A stretch of 64,000 bases of DNA, taken from Vibrio ostreae (GTDB lineage: Bacteria > Pseudomonadota > Gammaproteobacteria > Enterobacterales > Vibrionaceae). This document shows, piece by piece, positions 37,881-47,527 of this stretch (position 1 is the stretch's first letter; each line of letters begins with the position of its first letter). Under the pieces are notes generated by a model. The model worked only from the letters and a program-made list of their open reading frames with translations. It had not been told where the DNA came from and did not search any database. The DNA is taken from assembly GCF_019226825.1 (NCBI RefSeq), contig NZ_CP076643.1, positions 3,286,001-3,350,000 of the forward strand. The letters are read 5' to 3'. The position numbers were made by a program, and so were the translations under genes.

Positions 37881-39944
37881 TTATTTGGTCAGCGGCCGGT
37901 GGCGACGATTTTGCGAGAACAGCTCTTCCACTTCATGGCGAGGCTGCGGGCGGTAGAAATGAAAGCCCTGAATGGAATGGCAATTGAGATTCGACAGCAG
38001 GGTGGCCTGTGGTTGGGTTTCCACCCCCTCCGCCACTACGGTCAGATTCAGTGATTTACCCAGATTGATGATGTTTTCAATCACTGTGACCTGCTTTGGC
38101 AGAGTGTCAATATCGGCGATGAAGGCACGGTCAATTTTGAGCTCATCGATTGGAAAACGAGCCAGGTAGGCTAAAGAAGAATAGCCGGTACCAAAGTCAT
38201 CAATCGACAGGGCAAAGCCGAGTTTTTTTATCGCATTGAGCATTTGCAGGGTATGTTCGCTGTCACTCATTACCGCACTTTCTGTCAGCTCGAACGTGAT
38301 ACAGTTTGGGTCTAGTTGGGTAGTGCGCAGTAATTTTTCCAGGTAATCAATCAGCTGCGGGTTACCAAACTGCTCAGGGGAGATATTAATTGCCACCCGG
38401 CCAGGGAGGATGCCCTGTTGTTTCCAGCGTTTCACTGTGGCGAATACCTCACGCATCACCACCCGGCCTAAATGCTCAATCAGGCCGGCTTTTTCAGCCA
38501 CGGGAATAAAGGCGCCCGGGCTGATGTAGCCTTCAACCGGGTGTTTCCAGCGTACCAGTGCTTCTGCGCCATTAATGCTGAAATCACGCGCGTTAACCTT
38601 AGGTTGATACCACACTTCCAGACCATTTTGCTGCAACGCTTTTTGCAGTTCGATTTCCAGCCATAAACGCATCCGCGCTTCTTTGTTCATCTGATCGTTA
38701 AACTTGATCAAACGGTTACGGCCGCGGTCTTTGGCTTCATACATCGCCGTATCGGCGTTTTGCAGCAGGATACGCGCATCGTTGCCATCGCCGGGATAGT
38801 GCACGCTGCCGATAGAGCAGGCCAGGCGCTTACTGAAATGGTGCAGGTCAAACGGTTGGTTGATAAGCGCAATGATACGTTCTGCCAGCAGGTCGGCGGA
38901 GCGATTATTCTCTGGCTGCGGCAGGATCAGACCGAATTCGTCTCCGCCCAGATGGCCGAGGACCGCATGGGGCGGAACCAGACGTTTCAGGCGGGAGGAG
39001 ACTTCTTTGATCACCTTGTCACCAATGTGGTGGCCGAGCGAATCATTGATGTTTTTAAAGTTATCAATGTCGAGATAGAGCATCACCAGCGGGGTATCAT
39101 TGTGAATAAGCTGCTCAAGGCGCTTGGTGAAGCCAAGACGGTTAGACAGCCCGGTCAGAGTGTCGATATGCAGGTCTGTCTGCGTGGTAGCAGACAACTG
39201 TTTACTGACCTGATCGCCATCCTGAATCAGGATCAGCTGCGAATGGCTGCCCAGTAATCGGGTCGGACTGGCATTGAGCTGCACCTTACGTTCAAAGCCG
39301 CAGCGCGGCCCGGTCAGACAACTGAGCGGCGCTTCTGACAGCAACAGTCCGAGTGGTGTATTAAAGACGGCTTTGGTTTTCTCATCGACAAACAGGCGCG
39401 ACAGTTCTTCGCCGAGTAATTCGGTGGCGGTGTCAAAACCGAGTAAACGAGCTGAAGCCGGATTGGCGGAAATGATGCAATCCTCTTCCACCAACAGTAA
39501 GCCATCCGGCAGCAGGGCGGTGAGGGTAGAGAATTTATTTTCCGACTCTTCCAGAGAGCGGATCAGGATCTGCTTTTCTGAGGTATCGATGGCGTGGAAA
39601 ACAATGTATTCAATCTGATTGTCATTGCTGATCGGCGACAGGGAAAAGTGCAGACTGGTTTCCAGATCCAGCTCATGCAGCGTCACTTCCGCTTCGAGGT
39701 TTTCGCCATTAAACGCACGTTGATAGTAGGGTTTGAGATGTTGATAGAACTGCTCGCCTAATACTTGAACGTCATCCATCCCTACCAGTTCTGCAGACGG
39801 TAGTCCGGCGATGTCACAATAGCGCTCGTTGACCAGCACATACTTATGTTGATGGTCGAGCAAAGCAAAAAAGAACGGACTATTCGACGTCATTTTTGCA
39901 AACCAGTGCTGTATATTTTGCGAAGGCATGTGCGAAAGCATCAA
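37881..39944 (-). CDS. rocS: PAS-GGDEF-EAL cyclic-di-GMP enzyme (RocS type)
   Basis: A 687-residue cytosolic c-di-GMP turnover protein. In order: PAS domains at about 15-125 and 138-245, GGDEF domain about 258-420 with intact GGDEF (333-337), and EAL domain about 430-675 with EAL at 461-463 and DDFGTGYSSLAYL. No RxxD inhibitory site precedes GGDEF. Both active sites look complete, so sequence does not decide between cyclase and phosphodiesterase; RocS of V. cholerae acts mainly as a phosphodiesterase affecting motility and biofilm. The symbol rests on the locus, between ubiUV and ubiT, as I recall for V. cholerae. Confidence 0.85.
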   Translation of the reverse strand: MMLSHMPSQNIQHWFAKMTSNSPFFFALLDHQHKYVLVNERYCDIAGLPSAELVGMDDVQVLGEQFYQHLKPYYQRAFNGENLEAEVTLHELDLETSLHFSLSPISNDNQIEYIVFHAIDTSEKQILIRSLEESENKFSTLTALLPDGLLLVEEDCIISANPASARLLGFDTATELLGEELSRLFVDEKTKAVFNTPLGLLLSEAPLSCLTGPRCGFERKVQLNASPTRLLGSHSQLILIQDGDQVSKQLSATTQTDLHIDTLTGLSNRLGFTKRLEQLIHNDTPLVMLYLDIDNFKNINDSLGHHIGDKVIKEVSSRLKRLVPPHAVLGHLGGDEFGLILPQPENNRSADLLAERIIALINQPFDLHHFSKRLACSIGSVHYPGDGNDARILLQNADTAMYEAKDRGRNRLIKFNDQMNKEARMRLWLEIELQKALQQNGLEVWYQPKVNARDFSINGAEALVRWKHPVEGYISPGAFIPVAEKAGLIEHLGRVVMREVFATVKRWKQQGILPGRVAINISPEQFGNPQLIDYLEKLLRTTQLDPNCITFELTESAVMSDSEHTLQMLNAIKKLGFALSIDDFGTGYSSLAYLARFPIDELKIDRAFIADIDTLPKQVTVIENIINLGKSLNLTVVAEGVETQPQATLLSNLNCHSIQGFHFYRPQPRHEVEELFSQNRRHRPLTK

Positions 39945-40138
39945 GATACTACCAACTGTCCATAGCGCGTACTATTCATTGAATGTGTTACTTTGACAAG
40001 AAACCTTAACTATAACTTTGATTCCTGTTACTGGAAAGCTCCCCGGGCGGTGGGTTTTTTTGATGTATAACAGGAATTGCTGCAATTATATCCATTATGA
40101 TTGCGCCATTCTTGCATAAAAAGTAACGGATATTTCGC

Positions 40139-40666
40139 GTGATTAACAAGATTCGCACCCAACTGGTTCAAAATGCTGCTTCAATTTTGCGATCTCCGAT
40201 CGATTTATTACCTCACTCAGTACAAAAAAACGCCTTATTACAGGTGTTGCAACGGGTTTTCCATGAAGCTCTGCAGGACGGCGAGTTTGAGTTTCTGCAA
40301 GGAAAGTGGCTCAAAATTGAGATTTGTGACCTGGGTCTACGTTGGTTTATCAGTTTTGAGAATGAACGTCTGATTGTTGCAGATAACGTCAAACATGAAG
40401 ATGTCAGCTTCAGTGGCGACCTGAATGAGTTGATTTTAATCGCGGGACGCAAAGAAGATCCGGACACTTTATTCTTTCAGCGCCGTCTGCTGATTGAAGG
40501 CGATACTGAACTCGGACTGGAAGTCAAAAATTTGATGGATAGTGTGGATTTGCAACAATTACCTAAAGCGGGACAAATTTTACTTCAACATTTGGCCGAT
40601 TTTGTGCATAAAGGCATGCAAACGCCCAATACACAAAATGAGGTAGTGAATGCTTATTCGAACTGA
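40139..40666 (+). CDS. ubiT: Ubiquinone biosynthesis accessory factor UbiT (SCP2 domain)
   Basis: A 175-residue SCP2-domain lipid-binding protein, the third factor of oxygen-independent ubiquinone synthesis; it replaces UbiJ as the scaffold that holds the polyprenyl intermediate. The SCP2 core spans about residues 45-145 (LKIEICDLGLRWFISFENER, then DPDTLFFQRRLLIEGDTELG). It uses a GTG start. The last 17 bases overlap yhbS. In E. coli ubiT is divergent from and adjacent to ubiUV; here rocS separates them. Confidence 0.9.
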   Translation: MINKIRTQLVQNAASILRSPIDLLPHSVQKNALLQVLQRVFHEALQDGEFEFLQGKWLKIEICDLGLRWFISFENERLIVADNVKHEDVSFSGDLNELILIAGRKEDPDTLFFQRRLLIEGDTELGLEVKNLMDSVDLQQLPKAGQILLQHLADFVHKGMQTPNTQNEVVNAYSN

Positions 40667-41156
40667 GGCTCCAGCAGATATTTTGGCGGTCGACCGCCTG
40701 TTAAAGTCTGTGTTTGACACAGAAGCTGAAGCCAATTTGGTGATGGCGTTACGGGAAAATGGTCATCGCACTCTGTCACTGGTCGCGTGTGATGATAACG
40801 GTGAAGTGATAGGCCATGCGATGTTCAGCCCGGTCACGCTCAACGGAGAAGATCTCAATTGGCAGGGGCTGGCGCCTCTTGCCGTCAAAGCGTCCTGTCG
40901 CCGTCAGGGAATTGGTGCCGAGATGGTGCGTGAAGGCCTGGCATCGTTGGGCGAACTGGGCTATCCGGCGTGTGTGGTGCTGGGGGATCCGGCCTACTAC
41001 GGGCGATTGGGCTTTGATTCTGCGGCCCCATTGGGTTTTCACTGTCAATGGCCGGCGCATGAGCAATATTTCCAGATAGTCTCTCTGTGGGAAAACGAAC
41101 TCCAGGGCCGCGAAGGACTGATTGAATACTGTGCAGAGTTCGCGGAATTGGATTAA
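40650..41156 (+). CDS. yhbS: GNAT-family N-acetyltransferase YhbS
   Basis: A 168-residue GNAT acetyltransferase. The acetyl-CoA loop is seen as CRRQGIGAEMVREGL (about residues 82-96), following LAPLAVKAS in beta-4. The DPAYYGRLGFDSA segment is typical of the YhbS branch. The substrate is unknown. It overlaps the ubiT end by 17 bases, so the two are cotranscribed as in E. coli, and a terminator closes the pair. Confidence 0.9.
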   Translation: MLIRTEAPADILAVDRLLKSVFDTEAEANLVMALRENGHRTLSLVACDDNGEVIGHAMFSPVTLNGEDLNWQGLAPLAVKASCRRQGIGAEMVREGLASLGELGYPACVVLGDPAYYGRLGFDSAAPLGFHCQWPAHEQYFQIVSLWENELQGREGLIEYCAEFAELD

Positions 41157-41187
41157 AGCGAAAGTCCGCACTTGCACGACAACAGAT

Positions 41188-41214
41188 AACGGGAGCCGCT
41201 GGCTCCCGTTTTTT
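41188..41214 (+). terminator. Terminator after yhbS
   Basis: AACGGGAGCC-GCT-GGCTCCCGTT followed by T. Confidence 0.92.
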
Positions 41215-41297
41215 AACTTCATTTCATGCATTCCTGCTTGAGCGGCCTGAGCCAAGTTTGTTAGCATGGCGAGCATTCATTTGACGGGCACACATTC

Positions 41298-41705
41298 ATG
41301 TTTGAGCAACAGCATTATCTTCAGGCGATGGGCATTCAGACCTGGGAACTGGTTCATCCCGAGCGACTGGCCGGCTTTCAGCCATCGCTACAGCCGCTGG
41401 ACGCCGGTTGCCGTTTATTGCTGGTGTGTGAAACCTTTCCGGATGCGCAAGACTGCGCGCTGTTTGCGCGGGTACTGAAAAGCTTTCATGTCAGTCTGGA
41501 GCAGGCCAGACATGTTTATCCCCATCAGCTGGCCCAGTTGGATTTATCCGCATTGGAATGGATCTGGTTTGCCGGTTGTGATGCCACACCTGAGATTGCC
41601 GCCAAACGTCTGGTCTCGCCGTTACTGCGTGCTATCGCCGGTAACAACCAGCATCGCCGCGATCTGTGGCAGCAGATTTGTGCTTACGGAGCACCGACAT
41701 CGTGA
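41298..41705 (+). CDS. holD: DNA polymerase III psi subunit HolD
   Basis: A 135-residue clamp-loader accessory subunit that binds HolC (chi) and, through it, SSB. The N-terminal YLQAMGIQTWELVHPERLAG is the conserved clamp-loader-binding segment, and the rest forms a small alpha/beta fold. Psi proteins diverge quickly; the call is supported by the following rimI gene, the same pair as in E. coli. The ribosome site is weak. Its stop overlaps the rimI GTG by four bases. Confidence 0.87.
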   Translation: MFEQQHYLQAMGIQTWELVHPERLAGFQPSLQPLDAGCRLLLVCETFPDAQDCALFARVLKSFHVSLEQARHVYPHQLAQLDLSALEWIWFAGCDATPEIAAKRLVSPLLRAIAGNNQHRRDLWQQICAYGAPTS

Positions 41706-42148
41706 CTATTGAGTTTGTCCCTTTAACTGCCGAACATGTGCAGTATGTGTATCGTATTGAACAGGCCGCGCATAGCCATCCATGGTCGCAAACCATGATC
41801 GGTGATGTGGCAAGCCGCGGTGCTTGTCATCAGGTGATGCTGGTTGAGCAACAAGTGGTGGGTTATTTTTATGCCCAGAATATTGTCGGAGAAGTGACGT
41901 TGCTTAATGTTGCGGTTGCGCCTGAGCAGCAAGGCAAAGGTTATGGTCGTCAGCTGATGGAGCATTTTCTCGAGATGTGCGAGCAAGCGGGAGCGGAAAG
42001 TGCCTGGCTGGAGGTTCGCGACAGCAACCAGCGCGCCTATCAGCTTTATTGTCAGCTCGGCTTTAATGATATCGATCGGCGGGTAAATTACTATCCGACC
42101 GCGAAAGGGCGTGAAGACGCGATCATCATGAGTTACCCGTTTGTTTGA
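41702..42148 (+). CDS. rimI: Ribosomal protein S18 N-acetyltransferase RimI
   Basis: A 148-residue GNAT enzyme that acetylates the N-terminal alanine of ribosomal protein S18. Acetyl-CoA loop EQQGKGYGRQLM; conserved C-terminal LYCQLGFNDIDRRVNYYP. The GTG at 41702 is chosen because MTIEFVPLTAEHV begins there and the GTGA overlap couples it to holD; an ATG 12 codons earlier lies deep inside holD. Its 3' end overlaps the convergent GGDEF/EAL gene by 23 bases. Confidence 0.93.
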   Translation: MTIEFVPLTAEHVQYVYRIEQAAHSHPWSQTMIGDVASRGACHQVMLVEQQVVGYFYAQNIVGEVTLLNVAVAPEQQGKGYGRQLMEHFLEMCEQAGAESAWLEVRDSNQRAYQLYCQLGFNDIDRRVNYYPTAKGREDAIIMSYPFV

Positions 42149-44207
42149 ACACGTCGCTCTGAGCGGATTCCAGAGCATGCTCTAACAATGACTGATAATG
42201 GTTGTCGGCAAAACGCTGGGTGATCACACTGGCCGGTAACGGCTGATCGAACAGAAACCCCTGGAACTGCTGGCAACCAAGCTGCTTAAGAGCATTGAGC
42301 TCAAACACATCCTCCACCCCTTCCGCGATCACCTCCAGACCGAGACGATGAGCGATCATGATGATGGTATCCACGATCGCCTGATCGTTATCATCCAGGT
42401 GAAGCTGGGTCACAAATGAGCGGTCAATTTTCAGCACATCGACCGCCAGATGTTTCAGATAACGCAGTGACGAATACCCGGTGCCAAAGTCATCAATCGA
42501 GATCTTGATTTGGCTCTCTTTGAGGCGGTGCATTTTTTCCACCGCACCAGCAACATTTTCCAGCAGCAGGTTTTCGGTGATTTCCAGCTCAATATGCTCT
42601 CCGCTGATCCCGGCTTGCTGCAGTGCCTCACTAATGTGCTCGACAAAAGATTCCTGAGCAAACTGCAGTGGGCTGATATTGATCGCCAGACGACGAAATT
42701 CGGCGGGCAGAACGCCGGCTTTTTTCCACTGTGCATACTGATAAAAGGCCTGCTCGATGATCCAGTTCCCTATCGGCAGGATTTGCCCTGTCTCTTCGGC
42801 GACCGGCATAAACAGGCCTGGCGCCTGGAGGCCTTTTTGCGGATGATGCCAGCGTATCAGCGCTTCGACCCCGATGATCTGATGCTGCGTATTGAGCTGG
42901 GGCTGATAGTAGAGCTCGAACTGATGGTGATTCAGTGCCTCGTGCAGCCCTTTTTCGGTTTGCAGGAAGGATTCGACCTGGGCCCGCATTTCTGGTTCAT
43001 AGAATACGTACTTGCCGCGACCACTGACTTTAGCCCGATACAGAGCTGTATCGGCCTGGCGCAGTACATCGATATTGTTATGGCCGGAAGAGGCAAAGGT
43101 TGCAATCCCGATACTTACCGAGCAATACAGCTGATGATTATCGACATTATAGGGATTAGAAATCAACGCCAGCAACTGGCGCGCAACCGCTTCAACCTGC
43201 TGTGATTCCAGCGCTGGTATCAGTACGACGAATTCATCTCCGCCGACGCGGGCACAGATGTAATCCTGTTTGGCCCAGGCGCGCAGCCGGGTGGCAATGG
43301 CTGTGATCATACGATCGCCTATGGTATGGCCGAGCGAGTCATTGATGGTTTTGAAGCGATCCAGATCGAGGTAAAACAGCACACCATTGTGTTGGTGCTG
43401 TTCAGCCTGTTCGATCGCTTTAGTCAACATCTGCAGCAGCAGACTGCGGTTGGCAAGACCAGTCAGATTGTCATAGTAGGCCAACTGATTCAGTTTCGTT
43501 TCAGCCTGCTCGCGTTCACGCCATAACGAATGAAACGAAGAGGCCAGTTCGCTGATCTCGTTTTCCTGCTCGAAGGCGGGCAGCGACAGGTTGGTATGAG
43601 AACGGTTGGGCAGGTTACGAACCCACTCGATCAACTGGGTCAGCGGCCGGGAGAGCTTGCGGTAGAAAAACACCAGTAGAATGGATGTCAGCAGTATATT
43701 GCGCAGCAGATCAAACAGCAGTACACGGCGGATTTTGGCAATAAAGTCCCGAGCTATGGAGGTGCCGTCGACCTCAAAGGTCAGTGTGCCGACCAGAACC
43801 TCGGTACCCGGCTGGTATAACTGGCGGCTGAACAGAGGCGGATCCGGGGTGAAGTAGGGGGCCAGCCATCTCACCAGGGGCTCAGCCACGACGCTGCGTT
43901 GTTCCATGCGGGTCAGGTCGTCACCAAAGTCATCCACCAGTTGCACCCGGACGACAGCATTATCAGCCATCAGGCTGGTGGCGACCTGTTCTGCCAACAG
44001 ATGATTAAGATGATAGGCGGCCTGACTGGCATTATCATAGTGTTGTTGCAGCTTAACCTGGTAGTGTTGCTTAATGCGCTGCTGCTCCTGATGAAACTCG
44101 ATCCCCGCTTGGTAAAGACTGAAACACAAGCCAAGCAAAACCGAAACCATAAATACGGTCTTGGCCTGACGGAAGGCAAGCGAGTGAATTTGTCTGAATC
44201 GGGTCAT
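42126..44207 (-). CDS. Membrane-anchored GGDEF-EAL protein
   Basis: A 693-residue inner-membrane c-di-GMP enzyme. A first span (about residues 17-36), a periplasmic sensor of about 125 residues and a second span (about 163-182) lead to a HAMP-like helix (182-235). GGDEF domain about 240-405 has GGDEF at 322-326 with no RxxD inhibitory site. EAL domain about 415-670 has EAL at 448-450 and DDFGTGYSSLRYL. Both catalytic signatures are intact. The periplasmic ligand is unknown. It lies between rimI and prfC, positions that are close together in E. coli, so it looks like a lineage-specific insertion. Confidence 0.9.
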   Translation of the reverse strand: MTRFRQIHSLAFRQAKTVFMVSVLLGLCFSLYQAGIEFHQEQQRIKQHYQVKLQQHYDNASQAAYHLNHLLAEQVATSLMADNAVVRVQLVDDFGDDLTRMEQRSVVAEPLVRWLAPYFTPDPPLFSRQLYQPGTEVLVGTLTFEVDGTSIARDFIAKIRRVLLFDLLRNILLTSILLVFFYRKLSRPLTQLIEWVRNLPNRSHTNLSLPAFEQENEISELASSFHSLWREREQAETKLNQLAYYDNLTGLANRSLLLQMLTKAIEQAEQHQHNGVLFYLDLDRFKTINDSLGHTIGDRMITAIATRLRAWAKQDYICARVGGDEFVVLIPALESQQVEAVARQLLALISNPYNVDNHQLYCSVSIGIATFASSGHNNIDVLRQADTALYRAKVSGRGKYVFYEPEMRAQVESFLQTEKGLHEALNHHQFELYYQPQLNTQHQIIGVEALIRWHHPQKGLQAPGLFMPVAEETGQILPIGNWIIEQAFYQYAQWKKAGVLPAEFRRLAINISPLQFAQESFVEHISEALQQAGISGEHIELEITENLLLENVAGAVEKMHRLKESQIKISIDDFGTGYSSLRYLKHLAVDVLKIDRSFVTQLHLDDNDQAIVDTIIMIAHRLGLEVIAEGVEDVFELNALKQLGCQQFQGFLFDQPLPASVITQRFADNHYQSLLEHALESAQSDVFKQTGNS

Positions 44208-44366
44208 AGAGTTTGGGTTTTCCTGTTTGTTTTATCAGTTATAGCCCATTCTGGCGCAGATATTAATGTTAAAGTGAAAACTCAGCTTTTATTCGAGACC
44301 CGGCGACAAAAATGCCTTGTGTTCATCAGTCCTGATCACTCCGGCATCGTTGTTGATGTCTTAAAG

Positions 44367-44395
44367 TTGCTCCGTGCGCTAAGATCAGGGACAAT
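44367..44395 (+). promoter_or_regulatory. Candidate prfC promoter
   Basis: TTGCTC (44367-44372), a 17-bp spacer and GACAAT (44390-44395), 74 bases before the prfC ATG. Confidence 0.5.
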
Positions 44396-44469
44396 ACCGC
44401 CAAAATGTTAACCGCAAGGCTAAGGGCCGGCATCGTTCTGCGCTTTAGCATCAACAGAAGATCCTTTTC

Positions 44470-46059
44470 ATGTCTACATCACCTTTTATGGGCGAAGTAT
44501 CGAAACGCCGTACTTTCGCTATTATCTCGCACCCGGATGCGGGTAAAACAACCATCACTGAAAAAGTGCTGTTATTCGGACACGCTATTCAAACCGCAGG
44601 TTCGGTTAAAGGACGTGGTTCTTCCCAACATGCCAAATCCGACTGGATGGAGATGGAAAAAGAGCGTGGTATCTCAGTTACCACCTCCGTGATGCAGTTC
44701 CCGTATCGTGATGCGCTGGTTAACCTGCTCGATACTCCGGGGCACGAAGACTTCTCGGAAGATACCTACCGTACCCTGACCGCGGTGGACTCTTGTCTGA
44801 TGGTGATCGACGCAGCGAAAGGTGTTGAGGATCGGACCCGTAAACTGATGGAAGTGACCCGTCTGCGTGATACGCCGATCGTCACTTTCATGAACAAGCT
44901 TGACCGTGACATCCGTGATCCGATGGAACTGCTGGATGAAGTGGAAAACGAGCTGAAAATCCTGTGTGCGCCGATTACCTGGCCGATTGGTTGTGGTAAA
45001 GAGTTCAAAGGTGTGTACCACATTCACCGTGATGAGACGATTCTGTACTCGACCGGTCAGGGGCACACGATTCAGGAAGAGCGCATTGTTAAAGGCCTGG
45101 ATAACCCTGAGCTGGATGAGCAGGTAGGTGCCGATCTGGCCGCGCAGCTGCGTGACGAGCTGGAGCTGGTGCTGGGGGCATCGAATGAGTTTGACCAGGA
45201 GATGTTCCTCAGCGGCGAACTGACCCCGGTTTACTTTGGGACTGCTCTGGGTAACTTTGGTGTTGACCACATGCTGGATGGTCTGACTGAGTGGGCACCA
45301 TCGCCATTACCACGTCAGGCTAATGAGCGAGAAGTGGAAGCGACAGAAGAGAAGTTCAGCGGCTTTGTGTTTAAGATCCAGGCCAATATGGATCCAAAGC
45401 ACCGTGACCGTATTGCCTTTATGCGTATCGTATCAGGTACTTATAAACAGGGCATGAAAATGAACCATGTCCGTATCGGTAAGCAGGTCAGCATTTCGGA
45501 TGCGGTGACGTTCATGGCTGGTGACCGTGCGCGTGCTGAAGAGGCGTTTGCCGGTGATATTATCGGTCTGCACAACCACGGTACCATCCAGATTGGTGAT
45601 ACCTTTACTCAGGGTGAAGCGCTGAAGTTCTCCGGTATTCCCAATTTTGCACCGGAACTGTTTCGTCGTATCCGCCTTAAAGATCCACTTAAGCAGAAGC
45701 AACTGCTGAAAGGTCTGGTTCAACTGTCGGAAGAAGGTGCGGTACAGGTATTCCGTCCACTGCAGAACAACGATTTGATCGTGGGTGCGGTGGGTGTGCT
45801 GCAGTTTGATGTCGTGGTTGCACGTCTGAAATCTGAGTACAACGTGGAAGCGATTTACGAAGGTGTTAACGTTGCAACAGCGCGCTGGGTAGAGTGCGAT
45901 GATGTGAAGAAGTTTGAAGAATTCAAACGTAAAAACCAGAGTAACCTGGCCCTCGACGGCGGTGACAACCTGGCTTACATCGCGCCGACCATGGTGAACC
46001 TTAACCTGGCCCATGAACGTTTCCCTGAAGTTACGTTCCGCGCGACACGCGAGCACTAA
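44470..46059 (+). CDS. prfC: Peptide chain release factor 3
   Basis: A 529-residue GTPase that recycles RF1 and RF2 from the ribosome after termination. G1 motif HPDAGKTT (near residue 20), then the [12 protein letters not shown] switch region, DTPGHEDF and MNKLDRD. The C-terminal domains II and III match RF3 rather than EF-G by length. AGAAG precedes the ATG. It is followed by a strong palindromic terminator. Confidence 0.97.
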   Translation: MSTSPFMGEVSKRRTFAIISHPDAGKTTITEKVLLFGHAIQTAGSVKGRGSSQHAKSDWMEMEKERGISVTTSVMQFPYRDALVNLLDTPGHEDFSEDTYRTLTAVDSCLMVIDAAKGVEDRTRKLMEVTRLRDTPIVTFMNKLDRDIRDPMELLDEVENELKILCAPITWPIGCGKEFKGVYHIHRDETILYSTGQGHTIQEERIVKGLDNPELDEQVGADLAAQLRDELELVLGASNEFDQEMFLSGELTPVYFGTALGNFGVDHMLDGLTEWAPSPLPRQANEREVEATEEKFSGFVFKIQANMDPKHRDRIAFMRIVSGTYKQGMKMNHVRIGKQVSISDAVTFMAGDRARAEEAFAGDIIGLHNHGTIQIGDTFTQGEALKFSGIPNFAPELFRRIRLKDPLKQKQLLKGLVQLSEEGAVQVFRPLQNNDLIVGAVGVLQFDVVVARLKSEYNVEAIYEGVNVATARWVECDDVKKFEEFKRKNQSNLALDGGDNLAYIAPTMVNLNLAHERFPEVTFRATREH

Positions 46060-46117
46060 TCGCTTGAGCCCTGCCCGGGTGATGGCCCGGGCATCTGGCT
46101 GATGAGGAACGAGCAAT

Positions 46118-46146
46118 AAAAAGCCGATGCATGCATCGGCTTTTTT
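46118..46146. terminator. Bidirectional terminator between prfC and srmB
   Basis: A perfect palindrome, AAAAAGCCGATGCA / TGCATCGGCTTTTT, with A- and T-runs on both sides, serving convergent prfC and srmB. Confidence 0.93.
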
Positions 46147-46189
46147 ATTGTTTAACAAGATCGTTTAACAAGACCATTTGGCGGCGTTG

Positions 46190-47437
46190 TTATTTTTTCT
46201 TCTTCGCTTTAGGGCTTTTCTTTTTATCGCCGCTTTTTTTCACTGCTGCTTTTTTCTTGTCGTCTTTTTTCTTTTTCTTAAACACCGGCTTTTTATGTGT
46301 CGGGCGCAGGCCGTCAACGTAGCGCTCTTTGATGTCTTCTTTGATGTAGCGAGCGACGCGATCCATCATTGGTTGGTCATGAGCTTCCACCAGTGAAATG
46401 GCGATGCCTTTTTTACCGGCACGAGCGGTACGGCCGATACGGTGCAGGTATACGTCAGCACTGCGTGGCAGATCGAAGTTGATCACGTGGCTGACATCCG
46501 GCACATCGATACCACGGGCTGCGACGTCGGTGGCCAGCAGAATGTTGACGCTGCCGTCACGGAAGCGGCTGATAGCATTATTACGGCGATCCTGCGGCAT
46601 TTCACCCTGAATCCACGAGCAGTCAATTTGCGCACTTTCCAGCAAGGCACGAATTTCTGCCAGACGCTCACGTGTTTTGAAAAACACAATCGCGCGTTCA
46701 GACTGCTCCGTCAGGATCACTTTCAGCATCGCCACTTTATGCGCCATGTCGTCAGCGCGATGATACCACTGTGCGATCTTCTTGCGTTCACGGCGTGGCG
46801 GCTCGGCCTTCACTTCTGCCGGGTTCTTGAGCAGATCGGCAGTAAAGCCTTCCACTCCGCGTCCTTCCAGCGTGGCTGAGAACAGCAGCGTCTGTTTACG
46901 CCAGCGGCATTCGGCTGACAGACGATCAACGGCAGGGCCAAAGCCCATATCCAGCATCCGGTCGGCTTCATCGAGTACCAGCCATTCAATCGCGCGGCAG
47001 TCAAAGCGTTCAGCTTCAATGTATTCCAGCAGACGGCCAGGAGTTGCGACGACGATATCCTGAGTGGTGGCCAGAATGTCGGCGTGCTCCTGATACTGCA
47101 CACCACCGGTAATGGTGAAAATATTCAGCTTGGTGTACTTGGCCAGTTCACGCGCCTGATCGGCGACCTGCATGGCCAGTTCACGGGTTGGGGTCAGAAT
47201 CAGAACCCGGGCCGGGCCGGCTTTCTTACGCGGGAAGTCCTGCAGATATTGCAGCGCCGGGATCACGAAAGAGGCAGTTTTACCGGTACCGGTTGGCGCA
47301 GAGGCCAGTACGTCTTTGCCGTCCAGGGCCAGTGGAATGGCTTCAGCCTGGACCTGTGTTGGGCGTTCAAAGCCCATTTCTTCAATGGCTTCAAGAAGAT
47401 TTGGATCCAGTTCTAGGTCAGCAAAGGTTTTAATCAC
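46190..47437 (-). CDS. srmB: DEAD-box RNA helicase SrmB
   Basis: A 415-residue helicase that helps early 50S subunit assembly. Conserved motifs: Walker A APTGTGKT, Ia PTRELAMQ, DEAD in LVLDEADRMLDMGF, SAT in LFSATLEG, and motif VI HRIGRTARAG. The RWRKQTLLFSATLEG and RERKKIAQWYHRADD stretches match SrmB more than other DEAD-box proteins. The C-terminal 40 residues are almost pure lysine with few other residues, an RNA-binding tail. It lies 90 bases downstream of trmN on the same strand. Confidence 0.93.
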   Translation of the reverse strand: MIKTFADLELDPNLLEAIEEMGFERPTQVQAEAIPLALDGKDVLASAPTGTGKTASFVIPALQYLQDFPRKKAGPARVLILTPTRELAMQVADQARELAKYTKLNIFTITGGVQYQEHADILATTQDIVVATPGRLLEYIEAERFDCRAIEWLVLDEADRMLDMGFGPAVDRLSAECRWRKQTLLFSATLEGRGVEGFTADLLKNPAEVKAEPPRRERKKIAQWYHRADDMAHKVAMLKVILTEQSERAIVFFKTRERLAEIRALLESAQIDCSWIQGEMPQDRRNNAISRFRDGSVNILLATDVAARGIDVPDVSHVINFDLPRSADVYLHRIGRTARAGKKGIAISLVEAHDQPMMDRVARYIKEDIKERYVDGLRPTHKKPVFKKKKKDDKKKAAVKKSGDKKKSPKAKKKK

Positions 47438-47527
47438 TGTGGTTTCTCCGCAAGCGCTGGGTTTATCAGTCTATTTTAAAGGGCGCACATTATAGATGGA
47501 TCGTCAGTCAGATCACATCTTTAATTT

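Noticed and set aside
40041..40066. CCCC...GGG followed by T7 before ubiT as a terminator
   Set aside because: The stem would be three or four pairs with an uncertain loop, and no gene on that strand ends there.
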